From contig OX246741.1 in the NCBI GenBank assembly GCA_945910005.1, positions 13,654,890 through 13,718,889 on the forward strand: DNA of 64,000 nucleotides, given 5' to 3'. Positions 47,641 to 59,110 of the stretch are shown here, piece by piece. Each line of letters starts with the position of its first letter. Positions within the stretch are counted from its first letter, which is position 1. Source of the DNA: Isoperla grammatica (Eukaryota; Arthropoda; Insecta; Plecoptera; Perlodidae). Under the pieces are notes generated by a model. The model saw nothing but the letters and a program-made list of their open reading frames with translations, was not told the origin of the DNA and ran no database searches. Made by a program: the position numbers and the translations under genes.

Positions 47641-50284
47641 TTCTTGCGACTTCAATACAAAAACTACCCTTACAACATTATACCTGTATCTTCACCAAAG
47701 AACTCTGAATATGGTTTCAATCGCTAAAAGTTTCCAATTACAAAATATATTTTGCTTATTATTTCGACAAAGATGTTTCAATCCAAGATACACGTCCGTA
47801 CTCAAGAATAGAAATTAGAGAATCGCAATTCACCGCAGACTTTTCTAAATTGTCCTCGGCCAGACCAGACGATCGTATAACGAATGCTCGTTTGGCAAGT
47901 ATAGTCTTGCGCCACGCCCACCACGGACATGTCTCCAGACAAACCACCCCTTGCCACATTTACCCCCTTTGTTCGATGAAAGAACAGCTTGCATCACACA
48001 ACTTGCCGTAATAACTCTTGGCACATTTTCAATTGTACGTACGCGCGTTCGTGCAATTCCGCGAACAATCGCGCTCACTCGGCAGAACGTCCGTGTGCAA
48101 TGTGCAATCATTTCGACGATACTGCCTCGTCACCATGGCTCAAGTCTTACAGTATCTCCACCACAATAGCTAAATAAATCAACCAAAGAGATCTCTTATT
48201 ATATACAATTCTGCATTGCACCAGTTGCAGTTCCCATTACTCGGAACTGAAACCATTTCCATGTCGAACACATTTCGCGAGACTGTCAACTAGATATATA
48301 GAAACGAATACGATAAAACCAATAGAGATATCGTGCTGAAAATGTATGAGTGTAAACGAGTTTCGGACAAATTTGTGTTCTTAACTGTCACACAAGTGTT
48401 TGCTTGACTAGCTCTGAATGAATTGTATGCGAATTGGACACAACCGGCAACGTTGTACGCTCTAAACCAATAAAAACACAACCGTGGATTAACCTGTCAT
48501 AACACATAAACGCGACTAAATTATTCGCACGGGGTAGGGAGGCAGTTAACACGAATTACTGTGATGCCAGATTTTTTTTTATTTATTTAATGTCTATATC
48601 CTTTTCAGTTATAAAACTGATATACAAAGGACGACAATTTACACGGTTATTAGTTTTAGTTTGAAATCCCTTGGAAAAAATATCACAGAAAGAAGAAGTT
48701 ACTTTCACCACAGAATGTAACGGGATTGAAACAGATTTTAAAGAGACTTGTAAACTAATTACGTCTAAGACATTGCGGCTTTCACGAGTATAACTCGTTA
48801 TGTTTTCTTAGATCTTTTGAAAATATCTTTTCGCCGAGAGTAGAAAAGAAAGATTTCAAAGGGAATTTGATTTGTGACAGTTGGCTTTGCGACGCTGGCG
48901 ACTCGTAGCGGCGCCTCGAGGTAGCTCTCCAACGCTCCACACCATGCAGTTGTTTGTGCCGGGCGTCGAAATATCCCCGGATTATTTATACCAAAGAAAT
49001 AATGTGACAGAAAGATATGTTGCTATTCTCACGGCTTTGCTAACTTCTTATAAAGCAGCGTTAATCGATAGAATTCATTATGTCGTGGTTTGTGCACGTT
49101 TTCTATTGAGAGCGTCGGTCAACCACAATGGTTTGCTGGTCTTTCTGCGAGACGTATAGTCAAGTCTAAAGTAAAGCTAAATGTTCTACCATAGTAGGGC
49201 CTACTTGTACAGATGACGATCAATGCTCAAATGATCTAGACAGATTCAACGGTTTAAAATGCACGACGCAACCATGGTTTCAACAAACATTATACGTTGC
49301 AGTCGCCATGTTTGTGTGTAGTAAATCTCCAATTAACGATTAATTGGAGATTAAAAGGTTCGTGAAACCAGCCGCTATAAATGTGAACAAGCTTTCAATA
49401 GCCAACAATGTGTATAGCAAGCAACTGTGGGTCTGGTTTCTAACATGGCCCGATTATGAATATACGGACCTTAATCCCCTAGTGGACGTTTAATGGACCT
49501 TGATATACATCTCTAACGAGATGAATCCCTGACTAAATGTCGCCACTGTATATTGATAGTTATCACGAACAATAAAGCACTGGCAATGAAAGAATGGGTA
49601 GCAAGTTGAAAATATGTCAAGACAAACTAAACACAAACTATCTAATCTAATTAGAAACTTTCTTAACTATAGTTGTACATGTCGTAGCTCTGTTTGTCAA
49701 TTTCAACTGAAATCTATTTTTGACAGAGAATATATATTCCGCTATTTTCCGCACCACGTTCACTCCACATGGATTGAGCGACGCAAACGACAGAATAACC
49801 TCCAGTTTATTTAACTACCCGATATTCGTTGATATGTGCAAACGAACGTGCCGTGGTGTTTAATTGGTTTCACGTGGGTTTTATTTTCGGATATTCAATT
49901 TGTATATACGAAACGTGTGACTAACCGGAACGTAAACGAGAGATTCATGCGCAAACATTTATCTGGCGTGCGCGCCCCCGTGGCCATTATCAAATGAACA
50001 GCATCAATATCAATACGTCCTTCCTGCAGCGTGGGATGTGAAAAACAACGAGAAAATATAATTTTGTCATGTACATATACAATTAGTAATTCTAAACGAG
50101 ACAAATGGGTCTACAAAGACATCATTACGCTTGTGTGTCAAGTGTCCAGCTGGCTACACTGCGGTATCCCCCATTTCAGTAGGTTAAAATTACTCAAAAA
50201 TGCTTTATAAAAATGTGGAAAGATAATTTAGAAACATGTTAGTTTTCAATATGGTTTAAAATTAACTGCTGTAATGTGCCCTGA
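47641..50284. other. Mostly unassigned stretch
   Basis: T-rich run at 48572-48590 and the hairpin at 49324. A 92-codon frame at 48881-49159 has no recognised motif. Confidence 0.5.
49324..49352. repeat. Perfect hairpin, 13-bp stem
   Basis: AATCTCCAATTAA, loop CGA, TTAATTGGAGATT. Confidence 0.85.
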
Positions 50285-50415
50285 TGCAACACACCTTTCA
50301 CAGGTAAATAAAAACAACACTGAAACAAAGAATCATTTTGTAAGAAAGAGAACCAAATTATCTATAGGCGATGACATATTTTCGTTTTTCACATTGTGGC
50401 CATTTTAAATTTCAT
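50285..50415. repeat. Dispersed repeat family B, copy 2
   Basis: CACACCTTTCAC, AAGAAAGAGAACCAAATTAT, GATGACATATTTTCG and ACATTGTGGCCATTTTAA follow the order seen at 2160 and 56330. Confidence 0.5.
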
Positions 50416-51118
50416 TCTAAAGCAATTCAATACTATATAGCACGTAGCACAGGAGGCGATTCCATTCTCGCATTTGGGAAAATCAATGCTGAAGTTATTC
50501 TGTCGCGAAGCAATGATAACTTATTACTATTACTACAGCATAAATAATACGGTTAGGATTTAAGAAATAGACGGTACCTATACATACATAATTGTATGTG
50601 TAAATACGGTGTGTAACAAAGTTCTGAAGAAAGAAGTATTACTAGTAAAATGTAAGAGGTTGCAGCTGACAGTATAGGGAGGAGTGATAGCCGATAAAAC
50701 AACAAACTACAACTCTCTAAAACAAGCTCGAACGCGGTCAAAGCTCTTAAGCTCGTTGCAATTTATACGTCTGTCTGTCTCCTAGCCACAACTCCGTGTA
50801 GTTTGTCTGGGTGGAAGCACGTCTGCGTCCTATGCTGGAAACTGAATATTTATACATATACTTGGTATAAGTGCAAACACCCATAAATTATTTAACCGCT
50901 TATGATCCAGCTAATAAAATTACGGTACTCGTATACAAAACACTAACTTGTACAGTCACTCCGAAGCAACCCTACCGATGCACGTGGTGAGGCAAGTGAG
51001 GATGAGTGGCCTCAACAAGGATCCGTCATATTTTCATGTTACTATACATACATTGTAAGACGAAATCCGACGGCGGGATAATGTAAGTATCAAAATCGCA
51101 CACCATTTTTTAAGAATG
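50416..51118. other. Unassigned stretch
   Basis: Nothing recognised. Confidence 0.6.
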
Positions 51119-51122
51119 CTAC

Positions 51123-51345
51123 TCGAAATCAAAAATTTTAGTCTACAGGAACTGTGGTTTTGTAATTGCCCTACAGACTGAATGATAAATGTATCAAATA
51201 TTACACTCAGTAAGGTACTGGTCCTTATTTTGATTATTGAATCTATAAGTAGTAATAACAATTCAATACAAATAACAACCATATACTGATTATAATGTTC
51301 GACATATTTATCATTCAGTATGTAGGATTGTAGGGAATTACCATG
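51123..51345. mobile_element. Inverted-repeat element, relative of 21272-21495
   Basis: CTACAGACTGAATGATAAAT at 51171 is inverted as ATTTATCATTCAGTATGTAG at 51305. Upstream GAAATCAAAAATTTTAGTCT aligns with the arm at 21441-21495. An old MITE is likely. Confidence 0.55.
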
Positions 51346-51408
51346 TAGGCTACCCCGCAGTCCACTGCAGACAGACTTTTTGTTTCGTCCAGCATTCTTG
51401 AGATACTA

Positions 51409-51709
51409 TAGGGCACTAGCAACACCAAAAGACAACAATGGAACAAATGAATTGAACTGATGGACATACAATCAGCTGTCAAAATAATAAAATTGCAACC
51501 ATAGAAATAAAAACAAGTGTAGCAATAGTAACTGCTCGCCATTTAAAACTTTTAATGATAGACAACGACTAAGTGAAAATTTTGTAGGTGTATTTGTTTT
51601 GTTTGTTTTTTTCCGAAATCAGAAGAAATTATTTTTTGACAGCTTGTTGTTTGTCCATCGATTCAATTCATTTGTTTCATTGTTGTCTTTTGGTGTTGCT
51701 AGTGCCCTA
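51409..51709. mobile_element. TA-flanked MITE, family TAGGGCACTAGC, copy 1
   Basis: The left end TAGGGCACTAGCAACACCAA and the right end inverted are near-identical for about 75 bp. TA lies at 51407-51408 and 51710-51711. The inner end of the arms is AGCTGTCAAAA. Consistent with a Tc1/mariner-type non-autonomous element. Confidence 0.75.
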
Positions 51710-51774
51710 TAACTAAAAATGCAAATGTTGTGCGGTTTTAAACGTGAGAAGAGCCGCCACTGCAATCTGGCACA

Positions 51775-52071
51775 GCTTACACTGCCTCACAACTGGCGGA
51801 CAACTTGCTGGCAAGAAACTTGCTCCAAGTAACTTTGCGTCAGTTCCTCACCACATTATATTATATATCTGCGTACAATGACAATGCTCAGTTGATTTAG
51901 CATTATCATTGTACGCGGATTGATTCCAATAATGGCTCATACTTATATATAAATCCAGAAATTAAAAAAACAACACCATATATATGTGTGTGTGGTGAGG
52001 AAGTGGCGGCAAGTTACTTGGAGCAAGTTTCTTGCCACCAAGTTGTCCACCAGTTGGGAGCAAGGGTAGCC
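51775..52071. mobile_element. Inverted-repeat element with inner hairpin
   Basis: Left arm CAACTGGCGGACAACTTGCT then AAGAAACTTGCTCCAAGTAA is inverted at the right (TTACTTGGAGCAAGTTTCTT...). Arms are about 75 bp. In the loop, GCGTACAATGACAATGCT (51871) pairs with AGCATTATCATTGTACGC (51899-51916). Confidence 0.7.
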
Positions 52072-52155
52072 TATATATATATATATATATATGATTTTTT
52101 AGATTTTGTTGGTTGCAATATGTAAAGTAAGGATACACTTTATATATAAACACTT

Positions 52156-52191
<36 letters not shown>
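52072..52191. repeat. (AT)n microsatellites
   Basis: Perfect AT tracts at 52072-52091 and 52158-52191. A third is at 52663-52690. Confidence 0.95.
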
Positions 52192-52193
<2 letters not shown>

Positions 52194-52275
52194 CTAAACG
52201 TTGGGTTGGGTTGGGTTTACCGTTAAAATGTTTTCGTACTATACATTTTGCAACCAACAAAATCTAAGAAATCAT
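52091..52275. mobile_element. Inverted-repeat element with AT-rich centre
   Basis: AGATTTTGTTGGTTGCAATA (52101) is inverted as TTTGCAACCAACAAAATCT (52248). Outer ATGAT and ATCAT extend the match. It directly abuts the previous element. Confidence 0.6.
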
Positions 52276-52444
52276 ACATACATATATATATACACACATA
52301 TACACGTGAAAAGTAGTTCTCTTCGCACGTCACACGTTAGACATGATAACCCACACACACGACGCTTCTCGAGTCACTCAACTAAACGGTCGCATTGAAA
52401 GCTCACGCTCAATTTACCCCTGCACACACTCGTCGACGCCTTGC

Positions 52445-52492
52445 CACGCACACGCACGCACACGCACACACGCACACACGCACACACACACA
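52445..52492 (+). repeat. (CA/CG)n microsatellite
   Basis: Imperfect CACACG array. Confidence 0.95.
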
Positions 52493-52659
52493 AGAAACCG
52501 TTTAGAGTTGAAAGCGATGTTTGTGTAAATATATTTTAAACGTCGCCGCCGCAGTCTCGTCTCATGTATCATGCAGGCAGGCAGGGTGATTCCGGCCGGA
52601 TGTGTATACGGAATATGTAAATGACGTTGTTTGGATGGAGACGCGCGTCGACATGGTGG

Positions 52660-52693
<34 letters not shown>

Positions 52694-52809
52694 ATTCTGT
52701 AGGTTTTCGCGGATTGAAGATGTAGTAATAGGTTCTCGGGTTGCTGTCCACGTTACTTGCTCTCTAGAGACTGGTTGCTGGCCCAGAAATGGGCCATTGT
52801 CATTGTCTC

Positions 52810-52843
52810 GACGTTTCGGCAAAATCACATTTGCCATCTTCAG
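52810..52843 (-). ncRNA. Hammerhead-like core, Penelope-type retroelement remnant
   Basis: On the minus strand CTGAAGA (fits CUGANGA), a 6-bp perfect stem GGCAAA/TTTGCC with a 6-base loop, then GAAA and CGTC follow in hammerhead order. One unpaired base lies between CTGAAGA and the stem. Penelope-like elements are known to carry hammerhead motifs in their terminal repeats. Stems I and III cannot be established here and activity is not implied. Confidence 0.3.
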
Positions 52844-53783
52844 GATGATCCGTTAGTTTCAGAGGCTGAGAACCGAATCATGATATATACATACATATAT
52901 ATATATACAATATTCAGTGACCATCTACCCTCATGTATCGCTACAAATAACGTGCTAGGGACGTTTCCCGGACGCCATAATCTGAATACCGTGTTCCAGT
53001 TGATACACACAAGTAATTCCCAAACTGTATGTGGACAAGCGGAAGGTCAAGCCAACAAGAAATGGTTGCTCCTCTTCTAGGGTTAAGGAGCTACGGGGGT
53101 AGGTTAGGTAGGTAGGGGTAGATACTAGATAGGGTTAGGCTTTTAGGATTGGATAGGCGCAAGTTCTAGGGTTTCTAAGCGCTAAAACCCAGTCCATACT
53201 TAATCTTCACGTCATTTACTGTATTATTACACCTCAAATGTGGCAAAATATATGTTTCAAAAATCTCTGAACGGGACGTATGTGTATTTGCAAGTAAGAT
53301 AGAGAAAACGTGACAAAAGCAGGTACATGCCAATTACACACGATACACTCAACAAGTAGAAGCAATTAGCACGACACTTGATGCGGGGACTCCCCTTCCC
53401 CCTTCCCTCTCCCACAACAACCCAAACAACATCGCTCACTAGTTATACACATTAGGATATCTATCACAGGATTGTGGTTAAAGTGGTCCCAGATCCATAT
53501 GATGTTATTACATTATCTGTACTGTGCACGATATTAACGAACACTTATTTGTATTAATATTTCCATACATTACGAGGCGGTTAGATTACATTTAGTACAC
53601 AAACACACTTCAAATACAGACAAGTTTCACCTTCTTTAACAACTTACATTCGCAATAGAATTAGGGTCGGTCTTACAATCTCTAAGACAGTTATTTGTAG
53701 CAATTAAGCTATTTGGAGGATTTCAAGGGTTTTGATTGGTCGTCGCCATGGAGACAACAAGCTATTCGACGAATAAGTAGTTA

Positions 53784-54090
53784 TAGGGAACCTGGAACTG
53801 ACGTCACAGTCGAACTACAACAATGGAAACTGATGGACAAACAACAAGCTGTCAAAGTAATAGCTTTGCGAATACTGGGGGGGGGGGAAACAATTAGTTT
53901 TAACGATAGTAACTACATGCCAGTTAAAATTTCTGTTCAATGATGGACAACAACGATCTGAAAGTTTGTTAACGTTTTGAACATTTCAATTTTCCAACTT
54001 TAGAACATTTTATTTTTTGACGGCTTGTTGTTGGTCCATCGGTTCAATTCATTTGTTTCATTGTTGTGTTTTGGTGTTGTGCGTGCCCTA
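53784..54090. mobile_element. MITE family TAGGGCACTAGC, copy 2 (diverged)
   Basis: Right arm ending GTGCCCTA with TTCAATTCATTTGTTTCATT is nearly the same as 51636-51709. The left arm is shortened, but ACTGATGGACAAACAACAAG and GCTGTCAAAGTAAT are recognisable. Contains TGACGTCA (53799) and an 11-G run at 53877. A 76-codon frame overlapping it is repeat-derived. Confidence 0.65.
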
Positions 54091-54466
54091 TTGGGACATT
54101 GTAAGACTACCTTACACATTTAACGGTTAGAGGGTTACTACTTCTGAACTGCGTGGACATGTAAAAGCCAAGACGGTTTGCTACTGAATGACGTAACATA
54201 CAAGAGACAATGATTGTCTTAAGTACCGACAGTTACTATACCGTTACATTGTGAACTTATGCATTATTGAGTATAGGTACGGCCATCCCACTTCTGACAA
54301 GACTTACTTTTAACGACAACGTTTTTATTTTCTTAAGAAAAACGACCGCGTGCTCAGAATAACCGTCCATGTTTCACGCATCACGGAATGGTTCATGACT
54401 TCTTTATGTATGTGTGCATGCCTTTCTAAGTTATCAACTAGTGTACAATAGTGTCTTATACCTATA
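54091..54466. other. Unassigned stretch
   Basis: Nothing recognised. Confidence 0.6.
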
Positions 54467-55109
54467 GAGGTGTTTGTAAATGGTGTTGTTTTCGTAAATT
54501 TCGTTTATTGATTTAATAATTTCGATGTTATGGCGGTGTTATGCTTTTTGGGAGATTTTCTACAGTAAATTTCACCAGAAACATGTTTAAATTAAAAAGG
54601 AATTTTAATGTAAATTAATTAATTTGAATTGTATGTACAAACTAGTACTAGTTAATACGAAGTGTATTAACATTACCATTACCTGTGTTTGTCTAGTGTG
54701 TCTTTACGGTCGAATTAAAGGCGGCAGTCACAACACATAAGAATCTTCTTGTCCGTCACGTAAAATCCCTCAGAATTGTACTCGTTCGCTGATCTCCTTA
54801 ACGAAATCATCATTATAATGAAAAAATATTAGGTCCCCACGATTGTGTTGTAATGACGTTTGACTGTAATAATAAATTTAAATTTTTTAAAAATGTTTAT
54901 AATAAATTAAAAACAATCGAGATTTCGTGTTATTTCGCTCTTTAATACAAATTTCGATGTTATGAATGGAAATTGACGGATTTCGCGAATTTTCGCGGTG
55001 AAATTTTGATGTTTTTAAGGTGCCTATCAACAGATATAGACTTTGTTTATCTCCCCCTTCTTTATCAACACTTTTCGCGATTTCGCGGTCCGCGAAAAAC
55101 AAACACCTC
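54467..55109. mobile_element. TA-flanked TIR element with TTTCGCG words
   Basis: The ends GAGGTGTTTGT and ACAAACACCTC have TA at 54465-54466 and 55110-55111. AATTTCGATGTTATG occurs twice inside (54524, 54951), and TTTCGCG-type words crowd the right end. 643 bp, no transposase frame. Non-autonomous; superfamily undetermined. Confidence 0.7.
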
Positions 55110-55281
55110 TACTTATAACTTGACACACACACATTGTAAGGGTAGTACTTTAGTTGTTGATATTCACGTGACGTTATGGATATGTTCGTAGTTATGCTCA
55201 AACACTTAGCTTCAAACACATAGCGGCTATCAACAAATGAGAATGCAGAGGGAAATAAAATGCATAGCTAAGGCATGTCAG

Positions 55282-55480
55282 GGGGGCTATTCCTGAAAGT
55301 TGCCACGGTGACAATACTACTCACATTAAGTGATATCTACGTGGTTATCACTTGCTATTGGCTGATTGCTGTGGCGGACCGCGTGGAAAACACACAATCA
55401 GCCAATAGCAAGTGATAACCACGTATAGATAACACTCAAAGTGAGTATTGTCACCGTGACAACTTTCAGGAACAGCCCCC
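55282..55480. mobile_element. Palindromic MITE, arms of about 85 bp
   Basis: GGGGGCTATTCCTGAAAGTT pairs with AACTTTCAGGAACAGCCCCC, and CGTGGTTATCACTTGCTATT with its inverse near 55398. A short loop lies at about 55366-55395. The folded form would be a nearly complete hairpin. Flanking duplication unclear. Confidence 0.8.
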
Positions 55481-56118
55481 AAGGACCTCGTTTAAAAAAT
55501 GGAAGAAAGCAAGAATCGTCGACTATTGCTGTGGGCCACTTCAGCGTGTACATAAAAAAACACACAACGCCATTTGAAAGGGCGCTGTGCAATATCATAA
55601 ACAAGTTTTTAGTTAACTTCACTTTAGAACATTTCCGTTTAGCTACATTGCACGTCGACTGTCAGAGCAAATATAAAAAAAACATTTGCTAAGTGAAATG
55701 TAACGAACTCTGCTTATGCGTATAAATAACCGTGAAAAACTTTCCACAAAAGACTAAAAAAAAAAAAAAATCGAGATATGTTTTTAAATACTTCTCGAGT
55801 TGTTTTCGAGCTTAGAGAATGATCTCGTCGGCGCCTGAGAGGGGCTAACGTGGAGCGCCGGGATGCACGACGGCTTTCCGCACAACTAATCTCCATAATG
55901 GCCGGCGGGGCTTTGACGCGCGTTCATCGAGCGCTGACCAAACAGTTGACACTGTGTGCTGCCGTGCTGACACGCGCACCGGTATAATTGAGGACGGTTT
56001 TAGAGGACACAGTCCTTTTAAAGCTGTGTGTTCATCTAACATGCCAAACTCACTATTTCTGTCCGCTAAAATTGCCACAAAGTAAAAAAAAATATGTTAC
56101 CTCCTAAAAAGAGAACTT
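55481..56118. other. Unassigned stretch
   Basis: 15-A run near 55756. Nothing else. Confidence 0.6.
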
Positions 56119-56268
56119 AGGCCCGGTATTATAACGCCCGGCTAAACATTCAGCCCACCGCTTACTTGTTTTCTCCATCGCAACCACCAATCCTAAGCGT
56201 GTTTTCATAGGAAAAAAACAAGATAGCCCAGTGCTAAACGTTTAGCCGGGCGTTATAATACCGGGCCT
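56119..56268. mobile_element. MITE family AGGCCCGGTATTATAACG, copy 1
   Basis: 29-bp perfect terminal inverted repeats, AGGCCCGGTATTATAACGCC plus GGCTAAAC. With GGCCCGG as the end, flanks are TTA and TTG, near a 3-bp duplication. The interior AACTTGTTTT-like and AAAACAAG words pair as well. Copy 2 is at 59690. Confidence 0.85.
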
Positions 56269-56329
56269 TGGTGGTCTTGCTTACGATAGATACAGATATT
56301 TCCTTATCAAATAATCTTATTTAATTGGA

Positions 56330-57025
56330 AAGGTGCGTTGTTATAATAACACATTTGTGAAAAACGAAAATATTTATTCGAAAAAAAAAACATTTATAAG
56401 AAAGAGCGCTAAATTCTCCACGAGTTGACACATTTTGTTCTACTTTGTGATGACAATTTTAATTAAAAGGCATTTTATAGCAATTTTAATGGTCAGAATC
56501 GGGTGTTCCGTCGGGTAGGTGGACAAACAGAGTGCATGGGGGCGAATCACTGTCGAAACACCTAACTAGGTTAGAGGGAACCACGAGTGTGCGCTGAAAT
56601 CTCGTTTGATTCCATAACGCAAAAGTCAAATAGCAGCACATGCATGCAACCATGCAACCAAAGTTTCAATTTGGCGTAAACGAACTGTAATAATCAAACA
56701 TTCTATATTTAATATAATATCGTCCCGACCTAAACGCACAAGTTCACGGTTGGTGGTTTTCCCGCCGTCATTACAAAATGTTAACACAATTTTGGATACA
56801 CGATGTTCAACCTGAAATATGACAAGTATTCATGCATTGTGGGTAGACGAGACGTCGACGAGCTTCGGGATTTAATCCGGGGGGCCCGCATTAAAACCCG
56901 GTTAATACAATTCAGGTACCCGGGTGTTTTATATGTGTTCTCCACGAGATGATATATTTTTTTAATTTGTGATGTTATTGTAATATTGTAAGGCATTTTA
57001 TAGCAATTTTTCATAATGCCGATTG
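56330..57025. repeat. Dispersed repeat family B, copies 3 and 4
   Basis: 56330-56500 and 56936-57025 both contain CTCCACGAG.TGA.A.ATTTT, TTTGTGATG and AAGGCATTTTATAGCAATTTT. Relatives at 2160 and 50285. Confidence 0.55.
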
Positions 57026-57064
57026 TCCCTATATTCATTCCATGGTCGATGCACATAGTACAAC

Positions 57065-57233
57065 TAAGCCCCAACCACAATGATAGGATCTCAATCCTAC
57101 ATTTTCTCACGCTAAATCCTTACGACATTACGATTTTATTACGAACAGCTCCATAAGAACCATGTAAGTGAATTTTTTACGATTTCCGGATTGCGATTGC
57201 AATCCCGATACCGACAATTGTGGTTGGGGTTTA
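57065..57233. mobile_element. MITE family AACCACAA, copy 2
   Basis: The ends AAGCCCCAACCACAA and TTGTGGTTGGGGTTT, with the TTACGACATTACGATTTTAT and CGATTTCCGGATTGCGATTG interior shared with 12747-12924. Confidence 0.75.
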
Positions 57234-57410
57234 ATCCTAATCCCGAAACAATCTTAACTATATGCGTTCGTCATAATTATAGTAACTCGCGGCAATCCAA
57301 TCGGCGATCGGTATTTCAAATTAGTGCTTCTGTTGGCCACGACAGAATGCAGAATTCTTTACCACTTGAACAATATTATACTTGCGACATCTACATAATT
57401 TGACTCAACA

Positions 57411-57623
57411 ATGGCTTGGAACTCGCTAGAAGATATTACAACAGCTATACGATTCATATCAGACTCCGCCGCTTGTCATGGAAGACCGCAAGACAAGCAG
57501 CTCAATTTCGTCCTCCCTCGTTTCCTTTTCCTCAAAAGAGGATTTCCGGAATCAAATCACGGAGAATTACAGAATCGAAGACAAGAGCCTGATTGTGTCT
57601 ACGTGTTTTTATCTCCAAAAGAA
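57411..57623 (+). CDS. Candidate first coding exon, unrecognised
   Basis: ATG at 57411 lies in a strong context (CAACAATGG). The frame runs 71 codons (MAWNSLEDITTAIRFISDSA...) to a GTATAG donor-like site at 57624, one codon before TAG. Codon use looks coding. A second frame from ATG 57478 (MEDRKTSSSISSSLVSFSSK...) is open to 57681 and looks equally protein-like, so frame choice is uncertain. No domain is recognised and no following exon was identified. Confidence 0.25.
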
Positions 57624-57951
57624 GTATAGGATACACGACGTGCGTTTTCTCGACTTTGGCTTCTATGTACTTCTATATTAGAGAGTCTTCTTCCGCAACA
57701 TATTTCGTTTGAAAACCAGAACTCATTTTCAAATATGCCGGTACATGAGTACAAATAAAACAACTGCTCGAAACGTAAGTGAACGTAACGATTAAACCCC
57801 GTATATCGCTGAGATCACGACCGTGTATATAGCGGAAAAGCTTCTGGCAATTCAAGTCAATTAAGCCGTTACTAAACGGTGCTGTTTTTGATTTCCTTCT
57901 GTCACGCACGTAGTTAGGTTTTACAGCCGTGGAAGCAAATTCAAGTCTGGA
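57624..57951. other. Unassigned stretch
   Basis: Tail of the second open frame (to 57681). Otherwise nothing. Confidence 0.5.
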
Positions 57952-58102
57952 AATTCAGTTGTGAATGTGCTCGGCGTGGTGCGCGAAGCGGCCGATGCTT
58001 TAAGCCAATAAGAACAACATAGACAGCAAACCTTGGCTGGGAAATGGAACACGCTGATTGGCTGAAAGCTTCACTCGCGCGAAGCACATCCACAACTGAA
58101 TT
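57952..58102. mobile_element. MITE-like inverted-repeat element
   Basis: AATTCAGTTGTGAATGTGCT pairs with AGCACATCCACAACTGAATT, then GCGCGAAGC and AGCCAAT words pair inside. 151 bp. Confidence 0.75.
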
Positions 58103-58294
58103 CGAGGCATAAATTAGAATCAGAACTAGAGAGAAAGTTCACAGCTTACCAAATTAACGGCAATAGACTTGAGATATTTTGTTATTTGCTGGAGGTAGCT
58201 ATGAAAACACTGGCACGTTTGATCTTGTTATTTGTTTACTAAAAAGTATATACGTTCGCTATGGTCCAAATCAAGTAATTAATTCAGCGCAACT

Positions 58295-58615
58295 ATTCAT
58301 AGGTTGCACGTACGTCACATCTTTGCGCGTCGCGGCCACATTTGTGATCAAACTTTGACGTTGCCACGGAGAAACAATTGAAGGCGGTTGTGGTAGAACA
58401 CATAAACTCTTCAATCTTTAAAATCCAGCCTGATTTTTTAAATAAAATTTATATGTGTGGTATTTCCTTTATTTTGTATTAATTATGTTTACTTATTAAA
58501 TTCTAAATTAGGCTTATTTATTAAATTTAAATAGTATTTGCTAATGATCTAGGATTGGTCCTTCTCAATTGTGTCGCAATCATGGCCGCTGTGACGTCAC
58601 GTGGGAACTATGAAT
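58295..58615. mobile_element. TIR element with CACGTGACGTCAC-type arm
   Basis: ATTCATAGGTTGCACGTACG at the left is loosely inverted at the right (CATGGCCGCTGTGACGTCAC then GTGGGAACTATGAAT). The right arm resembles the ends of 41897-42613, so the two may belong to one superfamily. Confidence 0.5.
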
Positions 58616-58904
58616 GGTCTTCCTCACAGCGACCAACGGGTATCAGCCGATAGCCATGCATTGGACTATAGATAGCGCTTTAGTCATGGCTATTTTATCA
58701 TATGGATTATGCTAGCAGTAATTAATACAAAATACGTTTATCGTAAAAATGCGTGCTATGGTGCACATCAGCTTTAATTTCATTCCCCTTCATGTCAAAT
58801 AGTAAATGATTTTAGGGTACATATCCGTCAACTGGAAATGTATGACGAAGGTAAATGACTCAATCCCAGCATCCGCTTTATATGAACGAGAAACGTCTAC
58901 AGGC

Positions 58905-59110
58905 CGGGAAATGGAGGATTACCGGTTGCGGGTATCGAACTGGCAGCCTTCCAACTTGAGCCCTGGTACAATCGCGACCCGTCAAGGCCGAGTGAAAACG
59001 TTCCCTTCCAACCGTCGCTTCAAGACTACAAGGAAAGGCAAGACATTCCGGATATGCGATGGCGGGCTTCGAACCCTAATCCATCGGTTGACCACCCCTA
59101 AACGTGTCTA
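58905..59110 (-). mobile_element. Two antisense tRNA-like heads (SINE pair or dimer)
   Basis: On the minus strand GGGTTCGAAGCCC (from 59066-59078) is a perfect B box preceded by GGTGGTCAACCGATGG, an A-box-like word. Farther on, CAGTTCGATACCC (58937-58949) is a second B-box-like site. The 176-codon plus-strand frame over this region (58806-59336) is therefore best explained as antisense SINE, not a gene. Confidence 0.5.

Larger units (their letters stand above)
52276..53783. other. Unassigned; CA/AT repeats and one retroelement-like motif
   Basis: Apart from the entries below, nothing coding. A short run of TTAGG/TAGGG-like words at 53080-53150 is too degenerate to call telomeric. Confidence 0.5.

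Noticed and set aside
53080..53150. Interstitial telomere repeat
   Set aside because: TAGGG/TTAGG words are irregular, with no tandem TTAGGG run.
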